From NCBI RefSeq assembly GCF_001905005.1, contig NZ_LWKZ01000001.1, positions 871,775 to 935,774 of the forward strand: 64,000 bases of DNA. The letters run 5' to 3'. Below, in pieces: positions 43,499 through 51,978 of the stretch. The number at the start of each line of letters is the position of its first letter. Position 1 is the first letter of the stretch. Position numbers and translations under genes: made by a program. This DNA is from Streptomyces sp. CB02923. Its GTDB lineage: Bacteria > Actinomycetota > Actinomycetes > Streptomycetales > Streptomycetaceae. The notes beneath the pieces are model-generated. The model was not told where the DNA came from. It did no database searches and saw only the letters and a program-made list of their open reading frames with translations.

Positions 43499-44703
43499 GG
43501 GGTACGGACCTCCACCCGTGGGTTGTGCACCCCGTGGCTGGTGGTGCCGCTGCTGCGGTCAGTGGGTGCGTCACCGTCGGTGGTCCAGCCGGGGCCGAGT
43601 CGCAGTCTCCCCCAGTCGGCGGGGTCGAGGCCCGCAAGGCGGTCGGCGAGGTCGCGGGCGGGCGGGGTGCCGAGGTCGCCGGGGACGGTGAGGGAGGCGG
43701 CGGCCATGAGGTGGCCGTGCCGGATGCGGGCGAAGACGGGCAGGTCGCGGAGGGTGGCGGAGAGGAATCCGGCGGCGAAGGCGTCTCCGGCGCCGACGGG
43801 GGCGACGACGTCGACGGTGAGGGCGGGGGCGGTGGTGACCGTGTCGGTGCCGTCGGCCTGGCGGGCGTGCACGGTGGCGCCGTCGGCGCCCTGTTTGACG
43901 ACGAGGACGGCGGGTTCGGGCAGGGCGGCGCGTACGGCGTCGGGGCCGTGCAGGTCCCAGGCGGCCGCGGCCTCGTCCTCGCCGACGAAGACCAGGTCGC
44001 AGCGGCGGGCGAGGTCGAGGAGGACTTCGGGGCCGCGTACGGTGCGGTCGCGCCAGAGTGCGACGCGGTAGTTCACGTCGAAGGAGACGAGGGGGCGGCC
44101 GGGGGCCGGTGCGGTGAGGGTGCGCAGCACGTCGAGGCAGGTGTCGGACAGGGCCGCGGTGATGCCGGTGAGGTGCAGGACGCGGGTGTCGCGCAGGGCG
44201 TCGTCGTCGAGCAGTCCGGGGGACATGGCGGAGGCGGCGGACCCGGCGCGGTAGTACGCCACCTCGGCGGCGCCGGCTTGCGTCTCCGTACCCGTGGCGC
44301 GTTCGCCGGCGGTGCGGAAGTAGACGCCGGTGGGGCGGGCCGGGTCGCGCTGGACGTGGGTGACGTCCACGCCGCAGGCGGCGACGGCGTCGCGGACGTG
44401 GTCGCCGAAGGCGTCGGCGCCGACGCGGGAGACCCAGCGGGTGCGGTGGCCGGTGCGGGCGAGGGCGCAGGCGACGTTGGACTCGGCGCCGCCGATTCCG
44501 CGCTCGAAGGTGGGCACGTCGGCGAGTCGTCCGGGCCCGGTGGGCATGAAGGTGACCATGGTTTCGCCGAGGCAGACGACATCGGCGCCCGGACGGGCGG
44601 GCGCGGTGCCGTCCGTCGCGTCGTTCCGGGCGGGCGCGGTGCCGTCCGTGGCGTCGTTGCCGTCGGCGCTGACGTTCTGGGACGTGGTCACGATCTGCTG
44701 CAC
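43495..44703 (-). CDS. PfkB family sugar kinase, 2-keto-3-deoxygluconate kinase type
   Basis: A 402-residue ribokinase/PfkB kinase. Sequences LGETMVTFMP, the GGAESNVACALARTG motif near the N-terminus of the fold and GAGDAFAAGFLS with the catalytic Asp near the C-terminus are the family signatures. A SFDVNYRVALWRD segment fits 2-keto-3-deoxygluconate kinases, which contain NYR.LW at this position; a gluconate-type substrate is supported by GntP. A repeated N-terminal extension of NDATDGTAPAR (twice) is not part of the fold. GTG at 44703 or the GTG at 44691 (AAAGGAG upstream) is the start. Confidence 0.88.
   Translation of the reverse strand: MQQIVTTSQNVSADGNDATDGTAPARNDATDGTAPARPGADVVCLGETMVTFMPTGPGRLADVPTFERGIGGAESNVACALARTGHRTRWVSRVGADAFGDHVRDAVAACGVDVTHVQRDPARPTGVYFRTAGERATGTETQAGAAEVAYYRAGSAASAMSPGLLDDDALRDTRVLHLTGITAALSDTCLDVLRTLTAPAPGRPLVSFDVNYRVALWRDRTVRGPEVLLDLARRCDLVFVGEDEAAAAWDLHGPDAVRAALPEPAVLVVKQGADGATVHARQADGTDTVTTAPALTVDVVAPVGAGDAFAAGFLSATLRDLPVFARIRHGHLMAAASLTVPGDLGTPPARDLADRLAGLDPADWGRLRLGPGWTTDGDAPTDRSSGTTSHGVHNPRVEVRTP
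44594..44659. repeat. 33-bp tandem duplication in the kinase gene
   Basis: Two back-to-back 33-bp copies with two mismatches lie within the coding sequence, so the kinase gains the 11-residue unit NDATDGTAPAR twice. The frame is preserved. Confidence 0.9.
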
Positions 44704-44807
44704 TCCTTTGCGTACGGGCCCGTTGGGCCGTTCCGCGACGTGTTACGCACCATTGACCCGGCGATGGCTCGGATGTTAGACAGCAGTAAGCGATATGCGC
44801 AATGGGT

Positions 44808-44824
44808 GTTGCACACGGTGCAAC
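44808..44824. promoter_or_regulatory. Candidate IclR operator in the divergent promoter
   Basis: GTTGCAC-ACG-GTGCAAC is a perfect 7-bp inverted repeat, 20 bases before the deaminase start and 105-117 bases from the kinase start, depending on the GTG used. Such symmetric TTGCA-type sites are typical of IclR regulators. It could control both transcripts. Confidence 0.75.
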
Positions 44825-44844
44825 AAGATCTTGAGGAGGCCCCC

Positions 44845-46185
44845 ATGGCCGCCGCGCCCCACGCCGACCGCAGCGCCACCGGCGCCGCTCCCGGCGCCGA
44901 CGCAGCCACCGCCGAGCGCCGCGCGAGGACCCTCGCGGACGAGCGGGTCGACCACCGCTTCAAGGGGCTTCCCCCGGACGCCGACGGCCGTACCGTCGGC
45001 GAGCTGGCGGCCGAACGCCGGAACCTGTTCACCGGCGGCTTCACCACACCGGTCCTCGCCCTGTCCGCCGAGTCGCTGGATCACAACCTGGCGCTGATGG
45101 AGACCTACGCCGAGCGGCACGGCCTGGCCTTCGCCCCGCACGGCAAGACCTCGATGGCCCCGCAGCTCTTCGCCCGCCAGCTCGCACGCGGCGCCTGGGG
45201 CATCACCGCCGCCGTCCCCCACCAGGTCCGCGTCTACCGCGCCTACGGAATCCAGCGGATCTTCCTCGCCAACGAGGTCGTCGACGCCCCCGCGCTGCGC
45301 TGGCTCGCCGCCGAGCTGGACGCCGACCCCGGCTTCCACTGCGTCTGCTACGTCGACTCGCTGCGCGGCATCGAGCTGATGGACGCCGCCCTGCGCGAGG
45401 CCGGTGCCACCCGCCCGGTGGACGTGGTCATCGAGCTGGCCGCCGGCGAGGGCGCCCGCACCGGTGTCCGTACCGATGCCGAATGCGTCGAACTGGCCGA
45501 CGCGCTGGCCGGTGTGGACACGCTGCGCCTGGTCGGCGTCGCCGGTTACGAGGGCGAGGTGCCCGACGCGACCCACGAACGGGTGACCGCCTGGCTGCGC
45601 CGGCTGCTCGCGCTCACCGTCGCCTTCGACGCGTCCGGGCGCTTCGCCGACCTGGACGAGATCGTGCTGAGCGCGGGCGGCAGCGCCTGGTTCGACGCGG
45701 TGGCCGAGGTCTTCGACGAGGCGCCCGCGCTGTCCCGGCCGCTGCTGAAGCTGCTGCGCTCCGGCGCGTACGTCTCCCACGACGACGGCCACTACCGCCG
45801 TCTGACCCCGTTCAACCGCGTCCCGGACGAGGGCGCCCTGCGGCCCGCCTTCCGGCTCTGGTCCCAGGTCGTCTCCCGCCCGACCCCGGAGCAGGCGTTC
45901 CTGAACGCGGGCAAGCGCGACGCGGCGTACGACCTCGACCTGCCGCAGGCCCAGGCCGTACGGTCCGGCCGGGACGGCACCGAGCGGCCCGCGGACGGCG
46001 TCACCGTGACCAAGCTGTCCGACCAGCACGCCTGGGTCAGCACGGAACGGGCCGGTGACCTGGAGGTCGGCGACTGGGTCGGGCTGGGGCTGTCGCACCC
46101 GTGCACGTCCTTCGACAAGTGGCAGCTGATCCCGGTGGCCGAGGCGGACGGTACGGTCGTCGACTACGTCCGTACGTTCTTCTGA
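44845..46185 (+). CDS. PLP-dependent D-amino acid deaminase (DSD1/D-threonine aldolase fold)
   Basis: A 446-residue fold-type III PLP enzyme of the D-serine dehydratase/D-threonine aldolase group. The Schiff-base lysine is Lys101 in APHGKTSMAP, and a metal-type pair, His418 and Cys420 in LSHPCTSFDKW, is near the C-terminus, as in the zinc-dependent D-serine dehydratases. It would remove ammonia from a D-amino acid by beta-elimination, and RidA handles the enamine formed. ATG at 44845 follows GAGGAGG. In this cluster D-glucosaminate is a better-fitting substrate than D-serine, since the kinase acts on 2-keto-3-deoxygluconate. Confidence 0.88.
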   Translation: MAAAPHADRSATGAAPGADAATAERRARTLADERVDHRFKGLPPDADGRTVGELAAERRNLFTGGFTTPVLALSAESLDHNLALMETYAERHGLAFAPHGKTSMAPQLFARQLARGAWGITAAVPHQVRVYRAYGIQRIFLANEVVDAPALRWLAAELDADPGFHCVCYVDSLRGIELMDAALREAGATRPVDVVIELAAGEGARTGVRTDAECVELADALAGVDTLRLVGVAGYEGEVPDATHERVTAWLRRLLALTVAFDASGRFADLDEIVLSAGGSAWFDAVAEVFDEAPALSRPLLKLLRSGAYVSHDDGHYRRLTPFNRVPDEGALRPAFRLWSQVVSRPTPEQAFLNAGKRDAAYDLDLPQAQAVRSGRDGTERPADGVTVTKLSDQHAWVSTERAGDLEVGDWVGLGLSHPCTSFDKWQLIPVAEADGTVVDYVRTFF

Positions 46186-46538
46186 CGGACCCGCGGCGGC
46201 CCCCTCACCCGGGGCCGCAGGACTTCGGTGCGGGGCACCACCCCCGAGTCCCGCGCCGAATGCCGGGGGCACCCCCGCCCCCGGCCGGCGCGCCCACCCC
46301 CGGGCGCGCCCGGGTCCCGCTCCGGTGCGTCCCCCCGTCACCGGAGCGGGCCCCGCACCCCATGGCCGCCGGCGCGGCCCCTCCCGGACCGGCGCCCGGC
46401 CCGGATGCTCCTCCCGGACCGGCCCGCAGCCCGGATCGGCTCCGGGCCCGGACCGGCGCCCGGCCCGGCTCGGCGCCCGGCCCGGTTCAGCCCGGTTCAG
46501 CCCGGCTCGGCTCGGCTCACAGGAAAGGCAGTTCGGTC
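46186..46538. repeat. Gap with degenerate GC-rich tandem repeats
   Basis: No gene in 353 bases between the deaminase and deacylase genes. From 46376 to 46520 the sequence is made of degenerate copies of CGGACCGGCGCCCGGCCCGG-like units, ending in short GGTTCAGCCC and GGCTC repeats. It may form strong secondary structure that lowers read-through. Confidence 0.75.
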
Positions 46539-48155
46539 ATGGACACCGTGGTCCGCGACGTACGCGTCATCGACGGCACCGGCACCCCCTCCTACCGGGC
46601 GGACGTCGCCCTCGACGGCGGCCGGATCGCCGAGATCCGCCGGGAGACGGACTCCGGGCCGCGCCCCGGCGCCCCCCGTGTGGTGGACGGCGCGGGACTG
46701 GCCCTCTCCCCCGGCTTCATCGACATGCACGCGCACAGCGACCTGGCGCTGCTGCGCGACCCGTCGCACGAGGCGAAGGCGGCGCAGGGCGTCACCCTCG
46801 AAGTCATCGGGCAGGACGGCCTGTCGTACGCGCCGGTCGACGACCGGACGCTCGCCGAGGTCCGCGCGCAGATCACCGGCTGGAACGGGGACGGCTCGGA
46901 CATCGACTTCAGCTGGCGCACGGTCGGCGGATACCTGGACCGCCTCGACCACGGCTTCGACGGGCAGGGCATCGCCGTCAACGCGGCGTACCTCATTCCG
47001 CAGGGCACGGTCCGGATGCTCGCCCTCGGCTGGGACGACCGCGCGGCCACGCCCGCCGAGATCGCCCGGATGCAGCGGCTTGTAGCCGAAGGGCTGGAGC
47101 AGGGCGCCGTCGGCCTGTCCTCCGGCCTCACCTACACCCCCGGCATGTACGCGGATGACGCCGAACTCACCGAGCTGTGCCGGGTGGTGGCCCGCTACGG
47201 CGGCTACTACTGCCCGCACCACCGCTCGTACGGCGCGGGCGCCCTCGGCGCGTACGAGGAGATGGTCGGCCTGACCCGCCAGGCGGGCTGCGCCCTGCAC
47301 CTCGCCCACGCCACCATGAACTTCGGCGTGAACAAGGGCCGCGCACCCGAACTCCTCGCCCTCCTGGACCGCGCCCTGGAGTCCGGCGCCGACATCACCC
47401 TCGACACCTACCCGTACACGCCCGGCTGCACGACCCTGGTCGCCATGCTGCCGAGCTGGGCGAGCGAGGGCGGGCCCGCCGCGATCCTGGACCGGCTGCG
47501 GGACGACGCGGCGGCCGAGCGCATCCGGCACGTCATGGAGGTGGAGGGGGCGGACGGCTGCCACGGCGTGCCGATGGAGTGGGACGCCATCGAGATCTCC
47601 GGCGTCTCGGACCCGGCGCTGGAGGGGTACGTCGGCAAGACGGTCGCCCGCTCGGCGCGGGAGCGCGGCGAGGAGCCCTGGACGACGGCCCGCCGCCTCC
47701 TGCTGGAGGACCGGCTCGGCTCGACGATCCTCCAGCACGTCGGCCACGAGGAGAACGTCCGCGCGATCATGCGCCACCGGGTGCACACCGGCGGCAGCGA
47801 CGGCATCCTCCAGGGCAACAAGCCGCATCCGCGGGCGTACGGCACGTTCCCGAAGTACCTGGGCACGTACGTACGGGAGCTGGGCGTGCTGCCGCTGGAG
47901 GAGTGCGTGGCGCATCTGACCTCGCGCCCCGCGGCCCGGCTGCGGCTGCCCGACCGCGGCCTGGTCCGCGAGGGGTACCGCGCCGACCTGGTCCTCTTCG
48001 ACCCGGACACGGTCGCCGCCGGGTCCACCTTCGATACGCCGCGCACCCTGCCGACCGGCATCCCGCACGTCCTGATCGACGGCCGCTTCGTCATCGAGGA
48101 CGGTCGGCGGACGGATGTACTGGCGGGGCGCTCGGTCCGGCGAACGCGCTCCTGA
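46539..48155 (+). CDS. N-acyl-D-amino-acid deacylase (D-aminoacylase)
   Basis: A 538-residue zinc amidohydrolase. The metal motif GFIDMHAHSDL (His64, His66) is followed by a later HTGGSDGIL motif that supplies the catalytic aspartate, plus the C-terminal beta domain with GLVREGYRADLVLFDPD. It removes an acyl group, usually acetyl, from an N-acyl-D-amino acid. With its neighbours it would act on N-acetyl-D-glucosaminate, giving D-glucosaminate and acetate. AGGAAAGG precedes the ATG at 46539. The 3' end overlaps the converging KAP gene by 65 bases. Confidence 0.9.
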   Translation: MDTVVRDVRVIDGTGTPSYRADVALDGGRIAEIRRETDSGPRPGAPRVVDGAGLALSPGFIDMHAHSDLALLRDPSHEAKAAQGVTLEVIGQDGLSYAPVDDRTLAEVRAQITGWNGDGSDIDFSWRTVGGYLDRLDHGFDGQGIAVNAAYLIPQGTVRMLALGWDDRAATPAEIARMQRLVAEGLEQGAVGLSSGLTYTPGMYADDAELTELCRVVARYGGYYCPHHRSYGAGALGAYEEMVGLTRQAGCALHLAHATMNFGVNKGRAPELLALLDRALESGADITLDTYPYTPGCTTLVAMLPSWASEGGPAAILDRLRDDAAAERIRHVMEVEGADGCHGVPMEWDAIEISGVSDPALEGYVGKTVARSARERGEEPWTTARRLLLEDRLGSTILQHVGHEENVRAIMRHRVHTGGSDGILQGNKPHPRAYGTFPKYLGTYVRELGVLPLEECVAHLTSRPAARLRLPDRGLVREGYRADLVLFDPDTVAAGSTFDTPRTLPTGIPHVLIDGRFVIEDGRRTDVLAGRSVRRTRS

Positions 48156-49908
48156 CCAGCCGTACCAGTTCGTCGCCGTCGGCTGCCACGCCCAGCGCGC
48201 CCAGGGCGCGGGCGGTTTCCTGGCGGGCGGGGGTGACCCGGCCCGCGTAGAAGACGACCGGGCCGGTGAAACGCTCCTCCCGGCGCAGCGCCTCCACCTG
48301 CCGGAAGCCGGCCCGGTCGTCCGTTCCGCGGGCGATGTCGGAGATGATCAGGGACGGCGTCTGGACGGCGATGGCGGCGTCGGCCGCCCAGGAGTCCACG
48401 GCGATCTGCACGGCCGCCCCTTCCCTGCGGAACCAGGCGGCCAGGGTGGCGTTGTTCTCGGGATGGTCGTCGACCCAGAGGAGCGTGCGGCCCGCGAGCG
48501 ATACGCGGACGGGCGGGAGCGATCCCTCCCCGGCCCCCGGCTGCGCCGTCCCGGGGTCCGGTTCCCGCTGCGGCAGGGTCACCAGCGCCGGGGCCCCCTC
48601 GCGCAGCCTGCGGACCAGTTCGGCGGAGCGCGGCAGGCCGAGCAGCCCGTCGAGCAGCGAGTTGAACCCGGCGTCGGTGACCATGTCGGGGAAGACGGTG
48701 GGGAGTTCGCGCTCCAGCTGCTCCAGCTCGGCGTACGGGTCGGCCGGGTTCCGCGGTACGTCCCGCTGCGCCAGGAAGGCGTCGACCACCGGCCGTTCCT
48801 CGTCGGGCACGGTCGCCGACGTCCGCAGCAGCGTCCGCACCCGCCGGTACGTGCGGAAGTCCGCGATGACGTCGCCGCTGTCGGCCCCCGGCGGGCTGGT
48901 CATCATCCGGTAGAAGTCGGCGTAGAAGTACTGGATCAGTAACGTGCGGAGGACGGCCTCCGGCGGGTGGTCGGCCCACATCGGGTTGAGGGTCGCCTCC
49001 AGGACGAAGCCGTTGACCAGCCGTTTGATGCGGCGCGGGTTGCGGGCCGACCGCTCGGCGAGCAGGTCGACCAGGGGCGTATCGAGCAGCCGCTCGATAC
49101 CGGCGGTGCGCGCGCACCACGTGATGTACTCCCGTACGCCCTGGCCGCCGGCCACCGGGATGCGGTAGCTGGTCTGGAAGATCTTCTCCATGAACGTGGC
49201 GCCGGCCGGCGACAGATCGCGCAGCAGCCCGCTCGGCCCCATCGCCGACCGGTCGCAGCCGATGACGAACGCCAGCCCCGGCACGTCCAGGTAGACCTTG
49301 ACCGCCTCGCACACCGCCAGCACCGTCTCCTCGGAGCAGCGGTCCAGGTCGTCGATGAACACGACGAGCATCCGCCGCGGCGAGTACGTCGCGTTCTCGG
49401 CCCACTCCTGGGCCAGGTCACGGATCGCCTCGCGCATCTCGTTACGGGCCTGGGAGTTGACGGACAGGTTGTCCCACAGCTCGTTGACCAGCCCGGCGGC
49501 ACCCAGCGGGCCGGCCGCGAGGGTGGCGAGCGCCCGCAGCACGCGCAGCAGCGCCCGTTGCTCGGAGGCCCGGTGCAGCGCCCTCCGCAGCAGCCTGCGG
49601 TCGAAGCGCATCAGCACCGACTTGATCAGCCCTTCCAGGGCGTCCGCGCCGGACGAGGTCCAGGCGTTGTACCAGACGGTGTGCACCTCGGGCACCGTCC
49701 CCAGTTCCGCGTCCACCAGGCGCATCAGGCTGCTCTTGCCCATCCCCCACCCGGCGTCGACGGCCAGGGTGAACGGGGTGGAGGACCGGGAGGCGATCAG
49801 CAGGTCGGCGAGCCGGCGGGCGGCGTGGCCCGCGCCCAGCAGGTCGGTGCCGGCCGAGTCCACCGGCTCGTCGTTGAGCAGCGCGAGCCGTCGCTCCGAT
49901 GACACCAT
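48091..49908 (-). CDS. KAP-family P-loop NTPase with C-terminal receiver-like domain
   Basis: A 605-residue fusion. Residues 20-330 form a KAP NTPase: Walker A is GWGMGKSS at residues 53-60 and Walker B is FIDDLDRC near residues 185-191, with the KAP-type DDLDR. A hydrophobic patch (LATLAAGPLGAAGL) lies between them, where KAP proteins carry membrane helices. Residues 475-590 look like a receiver domain: WVDDHPENN gives the acidic pair, IISDIARG has an aspartate at the phosphorylation position, but the usual conserved lysine is replaced (YAGRVTP). KAP proteins are often in phage defence or signalling. It converges with and overlaps the deacylase gene. Confidence 0.82.
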   Translation of the reverse strand: MVSSERRLALLNDEPVDSAGTDLLGAGHAARRLADLLIASRSSTPFTLAVDAGWGMGKSSLMRLVDAELGTVPEVHTVWYNAWTSSGADALEGLIKSVLMRFDRRLLRRALHRASEQRALLRVLRALATLAAGPLGAAGLVNELWDNLSVNSQARNEMREAIRDLAQEWAENATYSPRRMLVVFIDDLDRCSEETVLAVCEAVKVYLDVPGLAFVIGCDRSAMGPSGLLRDLSPAGATFMEKIFQTSYRIPVAGGQGVREYITWCARTAGIERLLDTPLVDLLAERSARNPRRIKRLVNGFVLEATLNPMWADHPPEAVLRTLLIQYFYADFYRMMTSPPGADSGDVIADFRTYRRVRTLLRTSATVPDEERPVVDAFLAQRDVPRNPADPYAELEQLERELPTVFPDMVTDAGFNSLLDGLLGLPRSAELVRRLREGAPALVTLPQREPDPGTAQPGAGEGSLPPVRVSLAGRTLLWVDDHPENNATLAAWFRREGAAVQIAVDSWAADAAIAVQTPSLIISDIARGTDDRAGFRQVEALRREERFTGPVVFYAGRVTPARQETARALGALGVAADGDELVRLVRSAFAGPSAPPVHPSADRPR

Positions 49909-50106
49909 GCCGCCCCCGTGGTCGTCCGCTCACCGCCCCGGAGCGTACCGCCGGTGCGCCGGGCGCGGGAGCCGTTCGCGCACGCCCCCGCACCGATGCG
50001 GGGCACCCGGTCCGTCACGGCGGGTGAGCAAGCCCACACCGCCGGGGTGTCCAGGGTGAAGAAAAACACCAGGCGAGGCGTGTTACGCGCCCGTATGGTG
50101 GCTGGC

Positions 50107-51318
50107 ATGCAGGTGATCCAGTCAACGAAGCTCGCCAACGTCTGCTACGAGATCCGGGGCCCGGTCCTTGAGGAGGCGATGCGGCTCGAAGCAGCGGGAC
50201 ACCGCATCCTCAAGCTCAACACCGGCAATCCGGCGGCCTTCGGGTTCGAGTGCCCGCCGGAGATCCTGGAGGACATCCTCCGCACGGTCGGCACCGCCCA
50301 CGGCTACGGCGACGCGAAGGGCCTGCTCTCCGCCCGGCGCGCGGTGATGCAGCACTACCAGACCAAGGGCATCGAGCTCTCGGTCGACGACGTCTACCTC
50401 GGCAACGGCGTCTCCGAGCTGATCCAGATGTCGATGCAGGCGCTGCTGGACGACGGCGACGAGGTGCTCGTACCGGCGCCCGACTACCCGCTGTGGACGG
50501 CCTCGGTCTCGCTGTCCGGCGGTACGGCGGTGCACTACCGGTGCGACGAGCAGGCGGACTGGATGCCCGACCTCGCCGACATCGAGCGCAAGGTCACCGA
50601 CCGCACCAAGGCCATCGTCGTCATCAACCCGAACAACCCGACGGGCGCCGTGTACGACGACGAGCTGCTGCGCGGCATCGCCGAGATCGCCCGCCGGCAC
50701 AACCTGATCGTCTGCGCCGACGAGATCTACGACAAGATCCTCTACGACGGCGTCACCCACACCCCGTTCGCCTCGCTCGCCCCCGACCTGCTGACCCTGA
50801 CCTTCAACGGGCTCTCCAAGTCCTACCGGGTGGCGGGCTACCGCAGCGGCTGGATGGCGGTCTGCGGCCCGAAGGCGCACGCGGCCTCGTACATCGAGGG
50901 CCTGACGATCCTCGCCAACATGCGGCTGTGCGCGAACATGCCCGCGCAGCACGCCGTGGCCACCGCCCTCGGCGGACACCAGTCGATCAACGACCTGGTG
51001 CTCCCGGGCGGCCGCCTGGTGGAGCAGCGGGACACCGCGTACGACCTGCTCACGCAGATCCCGGGCATCACCTGCACCAAACCGAAGGGCGCGCTGTACG
51101 CCTTCCCGCGGCTGGACCCGAAGGTCTACAAGATCAAGGACGACCGGCAGATGGTGCTGGACCTGCTGCGCGCCGAGAAGATCATGATCGTGCACGGTAC
51201 GGGCTTCAACTGGCCGGAGCCGGACCACTTCCGCCTGGTCACCCTGCCGAACAAGGACGACCTGACGGACGCGGTGACCCGCATCGGCCGGTTCCTGGAC
51301 GGCTACGGGCAGTACTGA
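50107..51318 (+). CDS. PLP-dependent aminotransferase, AlaA type
   Basis: A 403-residue class I/II aminotransferase. The PLP lysine is in FNGLSKSYRVAGYRSGW, and other conserved positions include NPNNPTGAVY and CADEIYDKI. The similarity is to alanine/valine-type aminotransferases that pair pyruvate or 2-oxoisovalerate with glutamate. Starts are possible at ATG 50107 or ATG 50095; neither has a clear ribosome site, so a leaderless or very short leader transcript is possible. It stands alone between the KAP gene and a Fur-type box. Confidence 0.88.
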   Translation: MQVIQSTKLANVCYEIRGPVLEEAMRLEAAGHRILKLNTGNPAAFGFECPPEILEDILRTVGTAHGYGDAKGLLSARRAVMQHYQTKGIELSVDDVYLGNGVSELIQMSMQALLDDGDEVLVPAPDYPLWTASVSLSGGTAVHYRCDEQADWMPDLADIERKVTDRTKAIVVINPNNPTGAVYDDELLRGIAEIARRHNLIVCADEIYDKILYDGVTHTPFASLAPDLLTLTFNGLSKSYRVAGYRSGWMAVCGPKAHAASYIEGLTILANMRLCANMPAQHAVATALGGHQSINDLVLPGGRLVEQRDTAYDLLTQIPGITCTKPKGALYAFPRLDPKVYKIKDDRQMVLDLLRAEKIMIVHGTGFNWPEPDHFRLVTLPNKDDLTDAVTRIGRFLDGYGQY

Positions 51319-51359
51319 GCGCGACCCGGGACGACGCCGCACCTATACGGTTCTCAACT

Positions 51360-51374
51360 TTAGACTCTGTCTAA
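51360..51374. promoter_or_regulatory. Candidate Fur-family operator
   Basis: TTAGAC-TCT-GTCTAA is a perfect 6-bp inverted repeat just upstream of a TAGGAT -10-like box and 47 bases before the downstream gene. The pattern resembles the CatR/FurA/PerR class of Fur-family boxes in Streptomyces. Confidence 0.5.
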
Positions 51375-51420
51375 GCTAGGATGGTCTCCTAGCCGTTCCG
51401 CGTTGCCAGGAGGCCGTCCC

Positions 51421-51852
51421 GTGTACGAACCGATCCGCACCCCGTCGGTCCACTCCATGGCCGCCGACCAGGACGTCCCGCACCGCTCCCGCACGGAGGA
51501 ACTGGACATCCGGCTCGCCGGCCACCTGACCGCGCTGCTCACCGTCACCGACGAGCTGCGCGCCACCGTCCGCGACCCCGCGCTCGACGACGCCGCCGAG
51601 CGCATCGCCGCGCAGGTGGCGCGGCTGCGCGGCGGGGCCTACCCGCTGCGGGCCGCGCCGACCGGCGGCGGCGACCCGGCCCGCGCGCCCCGGCTGCACG
51701 GGCGGGCCCGGATGCTGGCCGGCAGCGCCCTGGCCGTCGCCACCTCACGGGCCGACGCCGCGGCCGCCGCGCTGGCGGCGGAGCGGATGGAAGCACACGC
51801 GGCGGCATATACGGAGGCACCCGCGCCGGTACACGAGCTGGCCACGGCCTGA
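51421..51852 (+). CDS. Hypothetical protein under a possible Fur-type box
   Basis: A 143-residue alanine-rich protein that I do not recognise. It looks helical, with heptad-like spacing of Leu and Ala residues in EELDIRLAGHLTALLTVTDE and an AERMEAHAAAYTEA end. No signal peptide or membrane helix is seen. A GTG at 51421 follows AGGAGG. It ends about 45 bases before a strong hairpin that separates it from the converging PEP carboxykinase gene. The candidate Fur-family operator upstream suggests redox or metal control. Confidence 0.7.
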   Translation: MYEPIRTPSVHSMAADQDVPHRSRTEELDIRLAGHLTALLTVTDELRATVRDPALDDAAERIAAQVARLRGGAYPLRAAPTGGGDPARAPRLHGRARMLAGSALAVATSRADAAAAALAAERMEAHAAAYTEAPAPVHELATA

Positions 51853-51898
51853 GTACTGACCCACCGCGTATCCGCCGAGCACCCGGGGCATGACGCAA

Positions 51899-51937
51899 CG
51901 GCCGGAGCCCCGCACATGGTGTGCGGGGCTCCGGCCG
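51899..51937. terminator. Bidirectional terminator between converging genes
   Basis: An 18-bp perfect stem, CGGCCGGAGCCCCGCACA with its complement, around a 3-base loop between the hypothetical gene and pckA. Confidence 0.88.
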
Positions 51938-51978
51938 CTGACGGCTGACGCCCCGGTCCGCGCCGGGGCGTTCCGTCC

